Source: Geminicoccaceae bacterium (GTDB lineage: Bacteria > Pseudomonadota > Alphaproteobacteria > Geminicoccales > Geminicoccaceae). From it: DNA of 64,000 nt. This document shows, one piece after another, positions 28,342 to 37,971 of the stretch (position 1 is the first letter of the stretch; every line of letters starts with the position of its first letter). Location of the stretch: contig JANQNY010000033.1 in the NCBI GenBank assembly GCA_028279345.1, positions 16,308-80,307 of the forward strand, in the 5' to 3' direction. The translations under genes were made by a program, and so were the position numbers. The notes beneath the pieces were generated by a model. The model searched no databases. It was given only the letters and a program-made list of their open reading frames with translations, and was not told the origin of the DNA.

Positions 28342-28359
28342 ACATCAAGATCTTGATGT
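28342..28359. promoter_or_regulatory. Perfect 18-bp palindrome, probable operator
   Basis: ACATCAAGATCTTGATGT reads the same on both strands. It lies between divergent genes, 64 bases upstream of the reductase start and just before the amidase frame. A TCAA-N4-TTGA core is the kind of site bound by dimeric winged-helix repressors such as ArsR-family proteins, but no such assignment is proven. Confidence 0.6.
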
Positions 28360-28365
28360 GATGGC

Positions 28366-29253
28366 TTGCCGTCGGGGCGCGGCGGGTTCTCGCGTTCTTG
28401 TTGGCGTGCCGCCCCGCGTCTATTCCGGAGCGGGGCGGCGCTACGCCCTCTCCTGGAGCCTGAGAGGCTGACCATCTTTCTTCTTCTTGCGCTTCTCCGA
28501 TCGATCGGGATCGTCTGCATTGCGGCGGCCGGGCTGCCCCCCTTCGGCCCCGTGGCCGAAGCTGCAACGGTGCGGTGCGATCCGGAGCAGGTGCGCCTCG
28601 CCATCGACATCGGGCACACGCCCGACGCACCGGGCGCGGTCTCAGCGCGCGGACGGCCTGAACACGCATTCAACGTCGATGTCGCCTCGGCTATCGCCAC
28701 GCTGCTCGAAGGGCGGTCGCCGGGTGTCGCCAGTGTGCTGCACGCCCCAGACGCAGCACCCTCGCTGTCGGAAAGGGTCGCGGCCGCCGCTGAACACGAC
28801 GCTGATCTCTTCTTGAGCATTCACCACGATTCGCTGCAGCCGCGGTTTCTCGAGGAATGGCGGCCGGAGGGCGCCGACAGGCCGCTTGAGATGTCGCGAT
28901 ATGCGGCGGGCTATAGCCTGTTCGTGAGTGACGACAACGCCGATGCCCCGGCGTCGGTCGAATTCGCCAGGAGCCTCGCCTACGCGCTGCAGGAGCAAGG
29001 GTTCGGACCGACTCTGCATCATGCGGAGCCGATACCCGGTGAGAACCGGCCGCTGGTCGACGCCGCGCTCGGTATCTACCGCTTCGATGGTCTCTACGTC
29101 CTACGCAACGCGTCGATGCCCGCCGTGCTCTTCGAGGTCGGCGTGATCAAGCACCCCGAAGAGGAGCTGATGCTGCGCGACCCGCGCACGCATCGACAGG
29201 TCGCCGAGGCCGTGGCTGCCGCGCTCCAGCACTACTGCACTGGTTCGTTCTAG
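28366..29253 (+). CDS. N-acetylmuramoyl-L-alanine amidase (Amidase_3)
   Basis: A zinc amidase that cleaves the lactyl amide between N-acetylmuramic acid and the stem peptide. Zinc ligands are visible as His84 in DIGHT, Glu99 in RPEHAF and a histidine of SIHHD (153-154), with the catalytic Glu in LFEVGV near the C-terminus. A hydrophobic segment (LTIFLLLALLRSIGIVCIAAAG) should be the signal peptide, so it acts in the periplasm. The start is doubtful: TTG at 28366 is the first candidate in frame but leaves 34 Arg-rich residues before the signal segment; no ATG or GTG precedes the signal segment. A non-standard start near 28465 is possible. Confidence 0.85.
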   Translation: MPSGRGGFSRSCWRAAPRLFRSGAALRPLLEPERLTIFLLLALLRSIGIVCIAAAGLPPFGPVAEAATVRCDPEQVRLAIDIGHTPDAPGAVSARGRPEHAFNVDVASAIATLLEGRSPGVASVLHAPDAAPSLSERVAAAAEHDADLFLSIHHDSLQPRFLEEWRPEGADRPLEMSRYAAGYSLFVSDDNADAPASVEFARSLAYALQEQGFGPTLHHAEPIPGENRPLVDAALGIYRFDGLYVLRNASMPAVLFEVGVIKHPEEELMLRDPRTHRQVAEAVAAALQHYCTGSF

Positions 29254-29299
29254 GCTTCGGTTTCTGAGCAGATGGGGTGAACAGGCTCCACCAGCCCGG

Positions 29300-29329
29300 T
29301 TGACTCTTCGATAATTCTAGTTTTATAGT
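29300..29329 (+). promoter_or_regulatory. Sigma-70-like promoter of the first arsR
   Basis: TTGACT (29300-29305) and TATAGT (29324-29329) are 18 bases apart in an AT-rich stretch, about 32 bases before the arsR ATG. ArsR repressors usually bind their own promoter, so an operator should overlap; none is obvious by eye. Confidence 0.6.
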
Positions 29330-29361
29330 TTTGTTGTCCGAATGCGACGGAGGGCAGCGCT

Positions 29362-29688
29362 ATGAGCGACGAGATGACGGAGGGGACGGCCAGTGAAGCT
29401 CTCGCGGCCTTGGGCAACCCGATGCGCCTCAGGCTCTTTCGGCTGCTCGTGCGCGCGGGCCAGGACGGGCTCACCGTGGGTGATGTGCAGCGGCACCTGG
29501 AAGTGCCGGCGTCGACGCTGTCGCACCACGTCGCCGCACTCGTCCGCGCCGGTCTCGTGCTCCAGGAGCGCCGCGGCCGCGAGGTGATCTGCCGGGCCCA
29601 TTTCGGCGCCATGAACGATCTCTTGCGCTTCCTCACCGAGGCCTGCTGCACAGGCGTGCAACTCGCGGAGACGAACGATGCGGCATGA
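29362..29688 (+). CDS. arsR: ArsR family metalloregulator, first copy
   Basis: A 108-residue winged-helix repressor: ALAALGNPMRLRLFRLL opens the domain, and VPASTLSHHVAALVRAGLV is the recognition helix and wing. A vicinal pair Cys95-Cys96 (EACCTG) sits in the C-terminal helix, as in the Acidithiobacillus-type ArsR that binds As(III) through C-terminal cysteines. It is expected to repress the arsenic genes until As(III) or an organoarsenical binds. It lies 45 bases upstream of arsP, so probably autoregulates that unit. GGAGGG precedes the ATG. Confidence 0.92.
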   Translation: MSDEMTEGTASEALAALGNPMRLRLFRLLVRAGQDGLTVGDVQRHLEVPASTLSHHVAALVRAGLVLQERRGREVICRAHFGAMNDLLRFLTEACCTGVQLAETNDAA

Positions 29689-29733
29689 CTTCGGCAAGCA
29701 CCGTTTCGCAAGCACGCGCAGGGGAACCGAGCG

Positions 29734-30768
29734 ATGACGGTCGCCGGCCTGACCGTCGCATGGCCGTCCTGGCGGGGGGCCCGACCCGACGCCGTCTGGC
29801 TCGTCCTGGCGCTCGGGCTCACCGGGCTGGCGCTGATCGTCCCGCATCAAGCGCTCGCCAGCGTCGGTTTCGTCGCGTCGGCGCTCCTTGGCATCGCACC
29901 CTATCTCTTCGCGTCGATCGGCATTGCCGCTTACGCCAAGGCGAGCCGGGCCGATCATCTCATTGCGCGCGCGTTTCAGGGCCGCATGGCGCCGATGATC
30001 CTAGCCGCGGCGCTGGTCGGCGCTCTGTCCCCGTTCTGCTCCTGCGGCGTGATCCCGCTGATCGCGGCGCTCTTGGCGATGGGCGTGCCGCTCGCCACGG
30101 TGATGGCGTTCTGGCTCGCCTCGCCGCTGATGGACCCGTCGATGTTCGTCCTGACGACCGGCACGCTCGGCACCGAGTTTGCGCTCGCCAAGACCGTTGC
30201 CGCGATCGTCGTGGGTCTCTTGGGTGGGTTCGGCACCTGGGCACTGACCGCGCGCGGGTACTTCGCTGACGCGATCCGCCCGGAGGTTGGCAATGGCGGC
30301 TGCGGCGGCGCCGTCATGCGTTCGCCCAAGGAGGTGACTTGGCGGTTCTGGCGAGAGGACGGCCGGTTGGCGGTGCTTCTAACCGACGCGCGGCGGAACA
30401 CGCTGTTCCTCGGCAAGTGGCTGACGCTCGCCTTCTTCCTCGAGAGTCTGATGGTCGCCTACCTGCCGCCCGACCTCGTCGTGCGCGCGGTCGGCGGCGA
30501 GGGCATGCTGCCGGTGCTGCTGGCGACGATTGTGGGCGTGCCCGCATACCTCAACGGCTATGCGGCACTGCCGCTGGTGGCGCAACTCATCGAGCAGGGC
30601 ATGGCGCCGGGCGCGGGCATGGCCTTCCTGGTCGCGGGCGGCGTCACCTCGATTCCCGCCGCCATCGCTGTCTGGGCGCTCGTGCGCTGGCCCGTGTTTC
30701 TAGTCTATCTCGCGTTCGCCTTCACGGGCGCGATCGCTGCCGGGCTCCTATTCGGTGCCGTCGCATGA
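29734..30768 (+). CDS. arsP: Permease of the ArsP / DUF318 family
   Basis: A 344-residue membrane protein with about eight helices. LSPFCSCGVIPLIAALLAMG (Cys102, Cys104) is the family hallmark and carries the cysteines proposed to hold trivalent organoarsenicals; a second half repeats the fold (VGVPAYLNGYAALPLV). ArsP exports methylarsenite and aromatic trivalent arsenicals. A cytoplasmic loop contains a further Cys in NGGCGGAV. The place right behind an arsR and ahead of acr3 backs the arsenic role; otherwise the family also includes permeases of unknown substrate. The stop overlaps the next ATG (ATGA). Confidence 0.85.
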   Translation: MTVAGLTVAWPSWRGARPDAVWLVLALGLTGLALIVPHQALASVGFVASALLGIAPYLFASIGIAAYAKASRADHLIARAFQGRMAPMILAAALVGALSPFCSCGVIPLIAALLAMGVPLATVMAFWLASPLMDPSMFVLTTGTLGTEFALAKTVAAIVVGLLGGFGTWALTARGYFADAIRPEVGNGGCGGAVMRSPKEVTWRFWREDGRLAVLLTDARRNTLFLGKWLTLAFFLESLMVAYLPPDLVVRAVGGEGMLPVLLATIVGVPAYLNGYAALPLVAQLIEQGMAPGAGMAFLVAGGVTSIPAAIAVWALVRWPVFLVYLAFAFTGAIAAGLLFGAVA

Positions 30769-31064
30769 CGGCCTCGACCTGTTGTGTCGGGTGTCTCGGC
30801 CTCGTCGGCAGTGACCGCTGCTGGCCGCTCTCCCGCCCGACGCTCCATCGCGCACGCCTCTGGCAAGAGCTTCGAGATTGGCGTCGGCGATGGCGGGAAT
30901 GGCGCGAGCTCCGCGAGCTCGACGACTTCTTGCTGCGCGACATCGGTCTGGAGCGCGCCGACGTCGCGCGGCTCCGGCCGAGCCCGTTCCCGCCCATTCT
31001 GCGTGCGCCTGCGGGGGTGAGGCCCGAGGTTGCCAGCGTCGCGCGCCTCCAAACGGGTTCTTGA
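30765..31064 (+). CDS. Cys-rich DUF1127 protein coupled to arsP
   Basis: A 99-residue protein. The middle part, WRRRWREWRELRELDDFLLR followed by DIGLERADVARL, is the DUF1127 motif, an Arg-rich amphipathic segment ending in DIG. DUF1127 proteins are usually about 50 residues and abundant in alphaproteobacteria; some act in RNA turnover or stress and phosphate metabolism. This one has an unusual N-terminal head with Cys6, Cys7, Cys10 and Cys19 (STCCVGCLG) and a C-terminal tail of about 35 residues. Its ATG overlaps the arsP stop (ATGA), so it is made together with the permease. The cysteines suggest thiol binding of As(III) or another metal, which is inference. Confidence 0.82.
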   Translation: MTASTCCVGCLGLVGSDRCWPLSRPTLHRARLWQELRDWRRRWREWRELRELDDFLLRDIGLERADVARLRPSPFPPILRAPAGVRPEVASVARLQTGS

Positions 31065-31205
31065 CCAAGCCGACTGGGTGCGCTGCCGCGGTTGGATAGG
31101 TCGGCGCTTGGTCTACTTCATCGGCCCAGAGTGGACTCGTCCTTGCAAAGGCATATGGCGCCGCGCGTCTGATCGGCGCTATCGGCGTTCCCCGTAAGAA
31201 TAATC

Positions 31206-31242
31206 ATTTCGATATTTCGACCTTCCCCGAAACATAGTATAG
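31206..31242 (+). promoter_or_regulatory. Probable promoter/operator of acr3
   Basis: TTTCGATATTTCGA (31206-31219), built of TCGA half-sites, overlaps a possible -35 region, and TATAGA at 31237-31242 is a fair -10 sequence. The block lies in an AT-richer gap of about 200 bases before acr3, so the second half of the island likely has its own arsenic-controlled promoter. Confidence 0.45.
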
Positions 31243-31267
31243 ACTCGCCGGAACGGGGAGTTGCGCG

Positions 31268-32347
<1,080 letters not shown>

Positions 32348-32349
32348 TC

Positions 32350-32733
32350 ATGCAGTCGAGGGGCGCCGTCGCCGCCTTCGCCGCCCTCGGCCAGGAGCAT
32401 CGCCTCGCTGTCTTTCGCATGCTCATGGAAGAGGGGCCGAGCGGGCTCACCGCTGGCGAGATCGGGCAGCGCCTTGGTCTGCCGGCCTCAAGCCTCTCCT
32501 CGCACCTCGCGACCTTGGAGCGGGCCAGCCTGCTGCGCTCCTGGCGGGTCCAGCGCAACATCTTCTACGCCGTCGACACGGACGGCACCCGCGAGCTCAT
32601 CACGTTCCTGACGCAGGACTGCTGCGGGGGCAGGCCCGAGCTGTGCGGCTACGAAGCGGCTGATGAGCCGACGAGCTGCGGTCCTGCTCACACCATCCCG
32701 ACCACCGACCGCGCGGGAGACCTCGATGGCTGA
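32350..32733 (+). CDS. arsR: ArsR family metalloregulator, second copy
   Basis: A 127-residue winged-helix repressor of the SmtB/ArsR family (FAALGQEHRLAVFRMLMEEG, LPASSLSSHLATLERASLL). The C-terminal part has Cys91-Cys92 and Cys99 (QDCCGGRPELCG), the same three-Cys pattern as the C-terminal As(III) site of Acidithiobacillus ferrooxidans ArsR, plus another Cys in TSCGPA. It is distinct from the first ArsR in sequence, so the two halves of the island may answer to different inducers. Its ATG lies 2 bases after the acr3 stop, and its end overlaps arsC by 8 bases. Confidence 0.92.
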   Translation: MQSRGAVAAFAALGQEHRLAVFRMLMEEGPSGLTAGEIGQRLGLPASSLSSHLATLERASLLRSWRVQRNIFYAVDTDGTRELITFLTQDCCGGRPELCGYEAADEPTSCGPAHTIPTTDRAGDLDG

Positions 32734-33244
32734 GCGTCACTTCAATGTCCTGTTCCTCTGCACGGGGAACTCCGCCCGCAGCATCATGGCCGAAGCCTCG
32801 CTGAGCCGCTGGGGCGTGGGCAGGTTCAAGGCCTACTCAGCCGGCAGCCATCCGCGGGGTGAAGTCCACCCCATGACCCGCCAAGTCCTGAAACGAATGA
32901 ACTTCGACCCTAGTCGCTTCAACTCGAAGAGCTGGGACGCGTTCAGCGGCCCCGATGCGCCAGAGCTCGACTTCGTCTTCACGGTCTGTGACCGCGCCGC
33001 ACAAGAGGTGTGCCCGGTCTGGCCGGGCCAGCCGATGAGTGCGCATTGGGGCATCGAAGACCCTGCCGCCTTTGTCGGTGATGAAGAGCATACGCGCCAG
33101 TACTTCGCGCGCGTCTACACGTACCTCGACAACCGCATCAAAATCTTCACTGCGCTGCCGTTCAATTCCCTGAGCAGGCTGTCCCTGCAGAAGCGGCTCG
33201 ACGAGATCGGGCGCGTCCGCGACGACACGCCGGCCGACGCGTGA
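32726..33244 (+). CDS. arsC: Arsenate reductase, thioredoxin-coupled LMW-PTPase type
   Basis: A 172-residue protein with the CX5R loop LCTGNSARS (Cys12, Arg18) and two more cysteines, Cys88 (FTVCD) and Cys95 (EVCPVW), seven apart as in S. aureus pI258 ArsC (82 and 89). These make the triple-cysteine relay that reduces arsenate to arsenite at the expense of thioredoxin. The product arsenite is the substrate of Acr3 upstream. The ATG at 32726 is inside the end of the second arsR. About 30 extra residues at the C-terminus compared with pI258 ArsC are common in alphaproteobacterial homologues. Confidence 0.93.
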   Translation: MAERHFNVLFLCTGNSARSIMAEASLSRWGVGRFKAYSAGSHPRGEVHPMTRQVLKRMNFDPSRFNSKSWDAFSGPDAPELDFVFTVCDRAAQEVCPVWPGQPMSAHWGIEDPAAFVGDEEHTRQYFARVYTYLDNRIKIFTALPFNSLSRLSLQKRLDEIGRVRDDTPADA

Positions 33245-34281
33245 GGTATTCCGTGCGCGTCGGCATCAACGGTTTCGGGCGTATCGGCCGGCTCGCCTGC
33301 CGGGCAGCGCTGTCGGGCCTGGCGCGCGACGGCGCCATCCTCGACATCGTCCACGTCAACGAGGTCAAGGGCGGTGTCGAGACGGCGGCCCATCTGCTCG
33401 AGTTCGACAGCGTTCATGGCCGCTGGCGGGAACACATCGGCGTCGACGGTGGCGCGCTGCGCGTGGCGGATCGGCGGATCGGCTTCACCGAGTACACGAT
33501 GCCCGGCGAGATCCCGTGGGCCGACCTCGGTGTCGACATCGTCATCGAGAGTTGCGGCAAGTTCGTGAAAGAGGCCCAAGTCGCGGCCCATTTGGAAGCT
33601 GGCGCCAAGGCGGTCGTTGTCGCAGCGCCCGTGAAGGACGGTCCGCTCAACATCGTCATGGGTGTCAACGACCACCTCTACGATCCGAAGGCGCACCCAA
33701 TCGTCACCGCCGCCTCATGCACCACCAACTGCCTGGCGCCCGTCGTGAAAGCCGTCCACGAGGGCCTCGGCATCCGCCACGGCGTGATTACCACGCTGCA
33801 CGACGTCACCAACACGCAGGTCGTCGTCGACGCGCCGCACAAGGACCTGCGCCGCGCCCGCTCCGCGCTCACCTCACTGATCCCCACGACGACCGGCTCG
33901 GCCACGGCCATCGGCCTCATCTATCCCGACCTGCAAGGCAAACTGAACGGCCATGCGGTACGGGTGCCGCTGGTCAACGCGAGCCTCACCGACTGCGTCT
34001 TCGAAGTCGCGCGGCCGACGAGCGTCGAGGAGGTCAATGCCACCCTCGAGGACGCGGCGAACGGAGCCCTCGAGGGCATCCTCGGCGTCGAGTGGCGTCC
34101 GCTCGTCTCGGTCGACTACCGCAGTGATACGCGTTCCGCGATCGTCGATGCGCCCTCGACGATGGTGGTCGACGGCACGTCGGTGAAAGTCTTCGCCTGG
34201 TACGACAACGAGATGGGCTACAGCTGCCGGCTCGTCGAGTTGACCGCGAAGGTGGCTGCGGCCCTGGGGGCCAGCTCGTGA
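33241..34281 (+). CDS. ArsJ-associated glyceraldehyde-3-phosphate dehydrogenase
   Basis: A 346-residue [23 protein letters not shown] binds NAD, the catalytic cysteine is Cys160 in [10 protein letters not shown], and [11 protein letters not shown] closes the active site. Its place directly before arsJ marks it as the arsenic-dedicated isoform: it uses arsenate in place of phosphate to form 1-arseno-3-phosphoglycerate, which ArsJ expels. The start GTG overlaps the arsC stop (GTGA) and its stop overlaps the arsJ start in the same way, so arsC, this gene and arsJ are translationally coupled. The enzyme could also serve glycolysis, but a housekeeping copy is expected elsewhere. Confidence 0.93.
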   Translation: MRYSVRVGINGFGRIGRLACRAALSGLARDGAILDIVHVNEVKGGVETAAHLLEFDSVHGRWREHIGVDGGALRVADRRIGFTEYTMPGEIPWADLGVDIVIESCGKFVKEAQVAAHLEAGAKAVVVAAPVKDGPLNIVMGVNDHLYDPKAHPIVTAASCTTNCLAPVVKAVHEGLGIRHGVITTLHDVTNTQVVVDAPHKDLRRARSALTSLIPTTTGSATAIGLIYPDLQGKLNGHAVRVPLVNASLTDCVFEVARPTSVEEVNATLEDAANGALEGILGVEWRPLVSVDYRSDTRSAIVDAPSTMVVDGTSVKVFAWYDNEMGYSCRLVELTAKVAAALGASS

Positions 34282-35564
34282 ACGTGCGCGCCTACGCGAT
34301 CGTCACGGGTGCCTATTGGGGCCAGACGATCACCGATGGCGCGCTGCACATGCTCGTGCTGCTGCACTTCTACACGCTCGGCTTCACACCCTTTCAGATC
34401 GCCTTCCTGTTCGTGCTCTACGAGCTGATGGGCGTGGTGACGAACCTGCTGGGCGGCTGGATTGCCGCGCGCTTCGGGCTCAACACGACGCTCTATGGCG
34501 GTCTGACGTTGCAGGTTGCGGCACTCCTTGCCCTGGCTGCACTCGACCCGGCCTGGCCGTTGGCTTGGTCAGTCGCCTATGCCGTGCTCATCCAGGGCGT
34601 CGCGGGTGTTGCCAAGGACCTCACCAAGATGAGTTCGAAGAGCGCGATCAGGCTGGTCGTGCCCGAAGGTCAAAAGGGCGGCCTCTTCAAGTGGGTCGCA
34701 ATCCTCACCGGCTCTAAGAACGCGATGAAGGGTGTGGGCTTCTTCGTCGGTGGTCTCCTCTTAGCGACGCTGGGCTTCAGCGGCGGCTTGCTCCTGCTCG
34801 CCGCATGCCTCGCAACGATCCTCCTGCTGACCGCCATGACGCTGCCGGGGGGGATGGGCCGCGCCAAGGCGAAGACGCCCATCACCCGCATCCTGGCCAA
34901 GGCGCCGGCGATCAATCGGCTTTCGGCAGCGCGGGTCTTTCTCTTTGGCGCGCGGGACATCTGGTTCGTCGTCGGCGTGCCCATTTTTCTCTACGAGGTC
35001 GCCGGCTGGTCCTTCGTCCAGGTCTCGACCTTCCTGGCGCTCTGGGTCATTGGCTACGGCTTCGTGCAGGCATTGGCACCGCGCTTCATCGAGAGCTCGA
35101 CTGATGGGCTCGCTTCGGAGGTGAGGGCCGCACGGGCATGGGTCCTGGTGCTTGCGGCGACGCCGCTCCTCGTGGCGTTGGGTCTCGCTGCGATCCTCCC
35201 GCTCGATGCTCTCACGACGCACGGTGGCAGCGCTGCGACCGGCTTGGTTGCCGTCGGCCCGGGCGTCGTGATCGTCTTGGGCCTCGGCCTCTTCGGCGCC
35301 GTTTTTGCCGTCAACTCGTCGCTGCACTCCTATTTGATCCTGGCCTACGCCAAGGCCGAGGACGTCGCCATGGACGTGGGCTTCTACTACATGGCCAATG
35401 CCGTGGGCCGCTTGGTCGGCTGCCTGCTCTCCGGCTGGAGCTATCAGGCGTTCGGGATCGTCGGCTGCCTCGCGCTGTCGAGCCTCTTCCTGCTCACGAG
35501 CTGGGCGTGCGCTCTGGCCTTGCCGACGACGTCAGCGTCTCGGGTCGCTGCCGCCCGGACCTGA
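34278..35564 (+). CDS. arsJ: ArsJ, 1-arseno-3-phosphoglycerate exporter (MFS)
   Basis: A 428-residue major facilitator protein with about 11-12 helices and the ArsJ-typical opening [32 protein letters not shown] and [11 protein letters not shown] are other family stretches. It exports the organoarsenical made by the upstream GAPDH, giving arsenate resistance without reduction. The GTG at 34278 overlaps the GAPDH stop. It is the last gene of the island; 121 bases then separate it from the nitronate monooxygenase gene. Confidence 0.93.
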   Translation: MNVRAYAIVTGAYWGQTITDGALHMLVLLHFYTLGFTPFQIAFLFVLYELMGVVTNLLGGWIAARFGLNTTLYGGLTLQVAALLALAALDPAWPLAWSVAYAVLIQGVAGVAKDLTKMSSKSAIRLVVPEGQKGGLFKWVAILTGSKNAMKGVGFFVGGLLLATLGFSGGLLLLAACLATILLLTAMTLPGGMGRAKAKTPITRILAKAPAINRLSAARVFLFGARDIWFVVGVPIFLYEVAGWSFVQVSTFLALWVIGYGFVQALAPRFIESSTDGLASEVRAARAWVLVLAATPLLVALGLAAILPLDALTTHGGSAATGLVAVGPGVVIVLGLGLFGAVFAVNSSLHSYLILAYAKAEDVAMDVGFYYMANAVGRLVGCLLSGWSYQAFGIVGCLALSSLFLLTSWACALALPTTSASRVAAART

Positions 35565-35685
35565 CGGCCTCTTGCTTCCGAGACGGTCTCCATGAGGCTT
35601 GACGCGCTCGAGGGTAGGGCCTTCGTGGATCGCAGTGCGTGCGGCAACGCTCGCTGTCCCGGTCATGCGGCGGAAGGGTTCGACG

Positions 35686-36663
35686 ATGGCATTGCCGGAA
35701 CCGCTCAGGCGTCTGCGACTGCCGATGATCGGCGCGCCGATGTTCATCGTGTCGAGCCCGGAGCTGGTGATCGCCCAGTGCACCGCCGGCGTTGTCGGCA
35801 GCTTCCCCTCGCTCAACGCGCGCGAGGCGCCGGGTGAGCTTCCGGCGCTCGAACGCTGGCTCCAGACCATTCAAGACGCCCTGGCGCGGCACGACGAGGC
35901 ATACCCCGAGCGCCCCGCCGCACCCTATGCCGTCAACCTCATCGTCCACCGCTCGAACGCCCGCCTGGAGCGCGACGTCGAGATCCTTCAGCGGTTTCGG
36001 GTGCCCGTCTGGATCACCTCCCTGGGCGCACGGCCCGAGGTGTTCGAGGCGGCGCACGCGGTGGGTGCCGTGGTGCTCCACGACGTCATCAATGACGGCT
36101 TCGCGCGGAAGGCGGTCGAGAAGGGCGCCGACGGGCTCATCGCCGTCGCTGCCGGTGCTGGCGGCCACGCCGGGACGCTCTCGCCCTTCGCGCTCGTGCA
36201 GGAGATCCGCGCCTGGTTCGACGGGCCCCTGGTGCTTTCGGGCTCTATCGCGCGGGGTGACGCCATCCTCGCAAGTCAGGCGATGGGTGCCGACCTTGCC
36301 TATGTCGGCTCGGCCTTCATCGCCACCGAGGAGGCCAACGCGGCGGACGCCTACAAGGCGATGATCGTCGAGGGGGCCGCCGCGGACATCGTCTACACGA
36401 GCAGCTTCTCGGGCGTCCTCGGCAACTACCTGCGTCCGTCCGTGCGCGCGGTCGGTTTCGATCCCGACGATCTGCCCGAGAGCGAGCCCGGCCGCATGGA
36501 CTTCGGTTCCAACTCCAATTCGTCGAAGCCCAAGGCCTGGCGGGACATCTGGAGCGCCGGGCAGGGCATCGCCGCCGTGCGCGAGGTCCTGCCGGCTGCC
36601 GAGCTGATCGCACGGCTCGAGCGCGAGTACCGGGCGGCTCGAGTTCGGCTCGCGCTTAGCTGA
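35686..36663 (+). CDS. Nitronate monooxygenase family flavoprotein
   Basis: A 325-residue FMN-binding TIM barrel. LRLPMIGAPMFIVSSPELV opens the family fold, AAGAGGHAGTLSP carries the catalytic histidine of nitronate monooxygenases, and SGSIARGDAILASQAMGADLAYVG closes the phosphate-binding site (read as SGSIARGDAILA then MGADLAYVG). It would oxidise alkyl nitronates such as propionate 3-nitronate; related proteins are enoyl-ACP reductases (FabK), so caution is due. The ATG at 35686 has GGAAGGG eight bases upstream, preferred over the Arg-rich longer frame. Its 3' end overlaps the convergent enol-lactonase-like gene by 8 bases. Confidence 0.88.
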   Translation: MALPEPLRRLRLPMIGAPMFIVSSPELVIAQCTAGVVGSFPSLNAREAPGELPALERWLQTIQDALARHDEAYPERPAAPYAVNLIVHRSNARLERDVEILQRFRVPVWITSLGARPEVFEAAHAVGAVVLHDVINDGFARKAVEKGADGLIAVAAGAGGHAGTLSPFALVQEIRAWFDGPLVLSGSIARGDAILASQAMGADLAYVGSAFIATEEANAADAYKAMIVEGAAADIVYTSSFSGVLGNYLRPSVRAVGFDPDDLPESEPGRMDFGSNSNSSKPKAWRDIWSAGQGIAAVREVLPAAELIARLEREYRAARVRLALS

Positions 36664-37468
36664 GGTCGTGGTTTCGGGCGAAGCGTTCGAGGAGTTGGGC
36701 GACCGCGCGCGGCTGCTCGACGGCCGGTAGGTGCCCAGCGTCGGCAACAACCTCGAAGCTGGCACCCGGGATGAGCTTGGCCATCGCCTCGACGACGTCT
36801 GGCGGGGTCGAGCCGTCATGCGCGCCGACGATGCAGAGTGTGGGCACGCTGATCTGTGCTGCAGCCGCGGTCAGATCGGCCTCGCGGATCGCTTCCGAGC
36901 AGGCGATGTAACCCTCGGCTGGCGTGCGTGTGAGCATGGTGCGCCACCGCGCGACTTCGTCGGCTCGGCTGCGATGGGTCGCGGGTGCGAACCAGCGCTC
37001 CATGACGGCATCGGCGAGAGCCTCGATGCCGCCTTCGCGAACCGCCGCGATGCGTTCGTTCCACACCTCGTCGGTGCCGATCTTGGGCGCGGTGTCCATC
37101 AGCACGAGCCCACGGACCAGCTCGGGACGCGTTTGGTAGAGCTGCTGCGCGATCATCCCGCCGATCGAGAGGCCGACAATGACCGCAGGTCCCTTTGCGA
37201 GCTCCTCCAGCACGCCAGCCAGGTCTTCGGCGAGCTGCGGGATCGTGAAGGGGCCTTGGGTCAGTTCCGACAGGCCGTGGCCGCGCTTGTCGTAGCGAAT
37301 GCATCGGCGCTGCCCGAGGGCCGGCAGGAGCGGTTCCCACACGCGGAAATCCGTGCCCAGCGAGTTCACGAAGACCCAATCCGGGCCCACGCCGTCATCG
37401 ACCTGCGCATGGGCCAGATGGCCGTTGATGCGCAGCGGAAAGCTGCCCGCGCCATGCTCCTCAGTCAT
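36656..37468 (-). CDS. Alpha/beta hydrolase, 3-oxoadipate enol-lactonase-like
   Basis: A 270-residue hydrolase that resembles PcaD: VFVNSLGTDFRVWEPLLPAL, RYDKRGHGLS, nucleophile elbow VGLSIGGMIAQ (Ser101), and a C-terminal GHLPAVEQP with the catalytic His. PcaD hydrolyses 3-oxoadipate enol-lactone in the beta-ketoadipate route, but no other pca gene is here, so the exact substrate is not settled. It converges on the nitronate monooxygenase gene. Start ATG at 37468. Confidence 0.8.
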   Translation of the reverse strand: MTEEHGAGSFPLRINGHLAHAQVDDGVGPDWVFVNSLGTDFRVWEPLLPALGQRRCIRYDKRGHGLSELTQGPFTIPQLAEDLAGVLEELAKGPAVIVGLSIGGMIAQQLYQTRPELVRGLVLMDTAPKIGTDEVWNERIAAVREGGIEALADAVMERWFAPATHRSRADEVARWRTMLTRTPAEGYIACSEAIREADLTAAAAQISVPTLCIVGAHDGSTPPDVVEAMAKLIPGASFEVVADAGHLPAVEQPRAVAQLLERFARNHDLS

Positions 37469-37786
37469 CGCCTCGCTCTCGCGTCATCGGTTGCGGAGGC
37501 GCCAGCATAGTGCGCCGTTGGCCGACCGTCTCGTGCTCCGGCAAGCCGGCCGGCCGTTCCGTCCGTCCAAGCGATCCGAAACGTCGGGGACTTCGAAGAT
37601 GTAAATCTCATGAACGCACTGCAAATGCAGTAACAAGTCATTTTACAAGCTTAACAAGAAACTCAAAAAAAAGATCGATCTACGTGATCCGACGTTGGTG
37701 CCATGCCGTAATCCTCGACAGCCACGCGGGTCAGACTACTGACCGCCGGCGCGTAAGTATCAGACCTGTTCCGCTGGAGATGTGAA
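37469..37786. other. Intergenic leader with PhaR-like box and hairpin
   Basis: A 318-base gap between the hydrolase and the tiny membrane-protein gene. It becomes AT-rich from about 37600. It contains a PhaR-like dyad at 37618-37631 (listed separately) and a small hairpin GGTCAG-ACTA-CTGACC at 37729-37744, just before the ribosome-binding site of the next gene. It looks like a promoter plus a 5' leader. No other gene is seen. Confidence 0.5.
37618..37631. promoter_or_regulatory. PhaR-like box CTGC-AAAT-GCAG
   Basis: ACTGCAAATGCAGT contains CTGC-N4-GCAG, the consensus described for the PHA regulator PhaR of Paracoccus and Rhodobacter (CTGC-N3-4-GCAG). It lies about 156 bases upstream of the 34-codon gene and on the far side of phaC. 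In a GC-rich genome the motif occurs by chance a few times per 64 kb, so this is a candidate only. Confidence 0.45.
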
Positions 37787-37891
37787 ATGATCGACACCGA
37801 GCTGTTTCTGCCGCTTCTCTCGCTCAGCACGCTTGCTGTGTTTGGCCTGATCGCTTGGCGCGAGCTGACCAGCGTCCGCCCCAGCAACTGA
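37787..37891 (+). CDS. 34-residue single-pass membrane protein
   Basis: ATG at 37787 with GGAGA seven bases upstream opens 34 codons to a TGA at 37889-37891. The peptide begins MIDTELFLPLLSLSTLAVF, has one hydrophobic helix of about 18 residues and ends in a positively charged tail (WRELTSVRPSN). This is the plan of small accessory subunits such as KdpF or CydX, but sequence and context match none of them. It has its own upstream region with a PhaR-like box and a strong intrinsic terminator about 80 bases downstream, so it forms a one-gene transcription unit beside phaC. Translation is inferred from the ribosome-binding site and hydrophobic pattern. Confidence 0.6.
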   Translation: MIDTELFLPLLSLSTLAVFGLIAWRELTSVRPSN

Positions 37892-37971
37892 CGCAAACCT
37901 GCTTGCAGACGAGCTGGCGCCGTGAAACGGTCTAGGCTCGTCTGCTAAGCTGGTTAAGCTTGTTGTTACAT

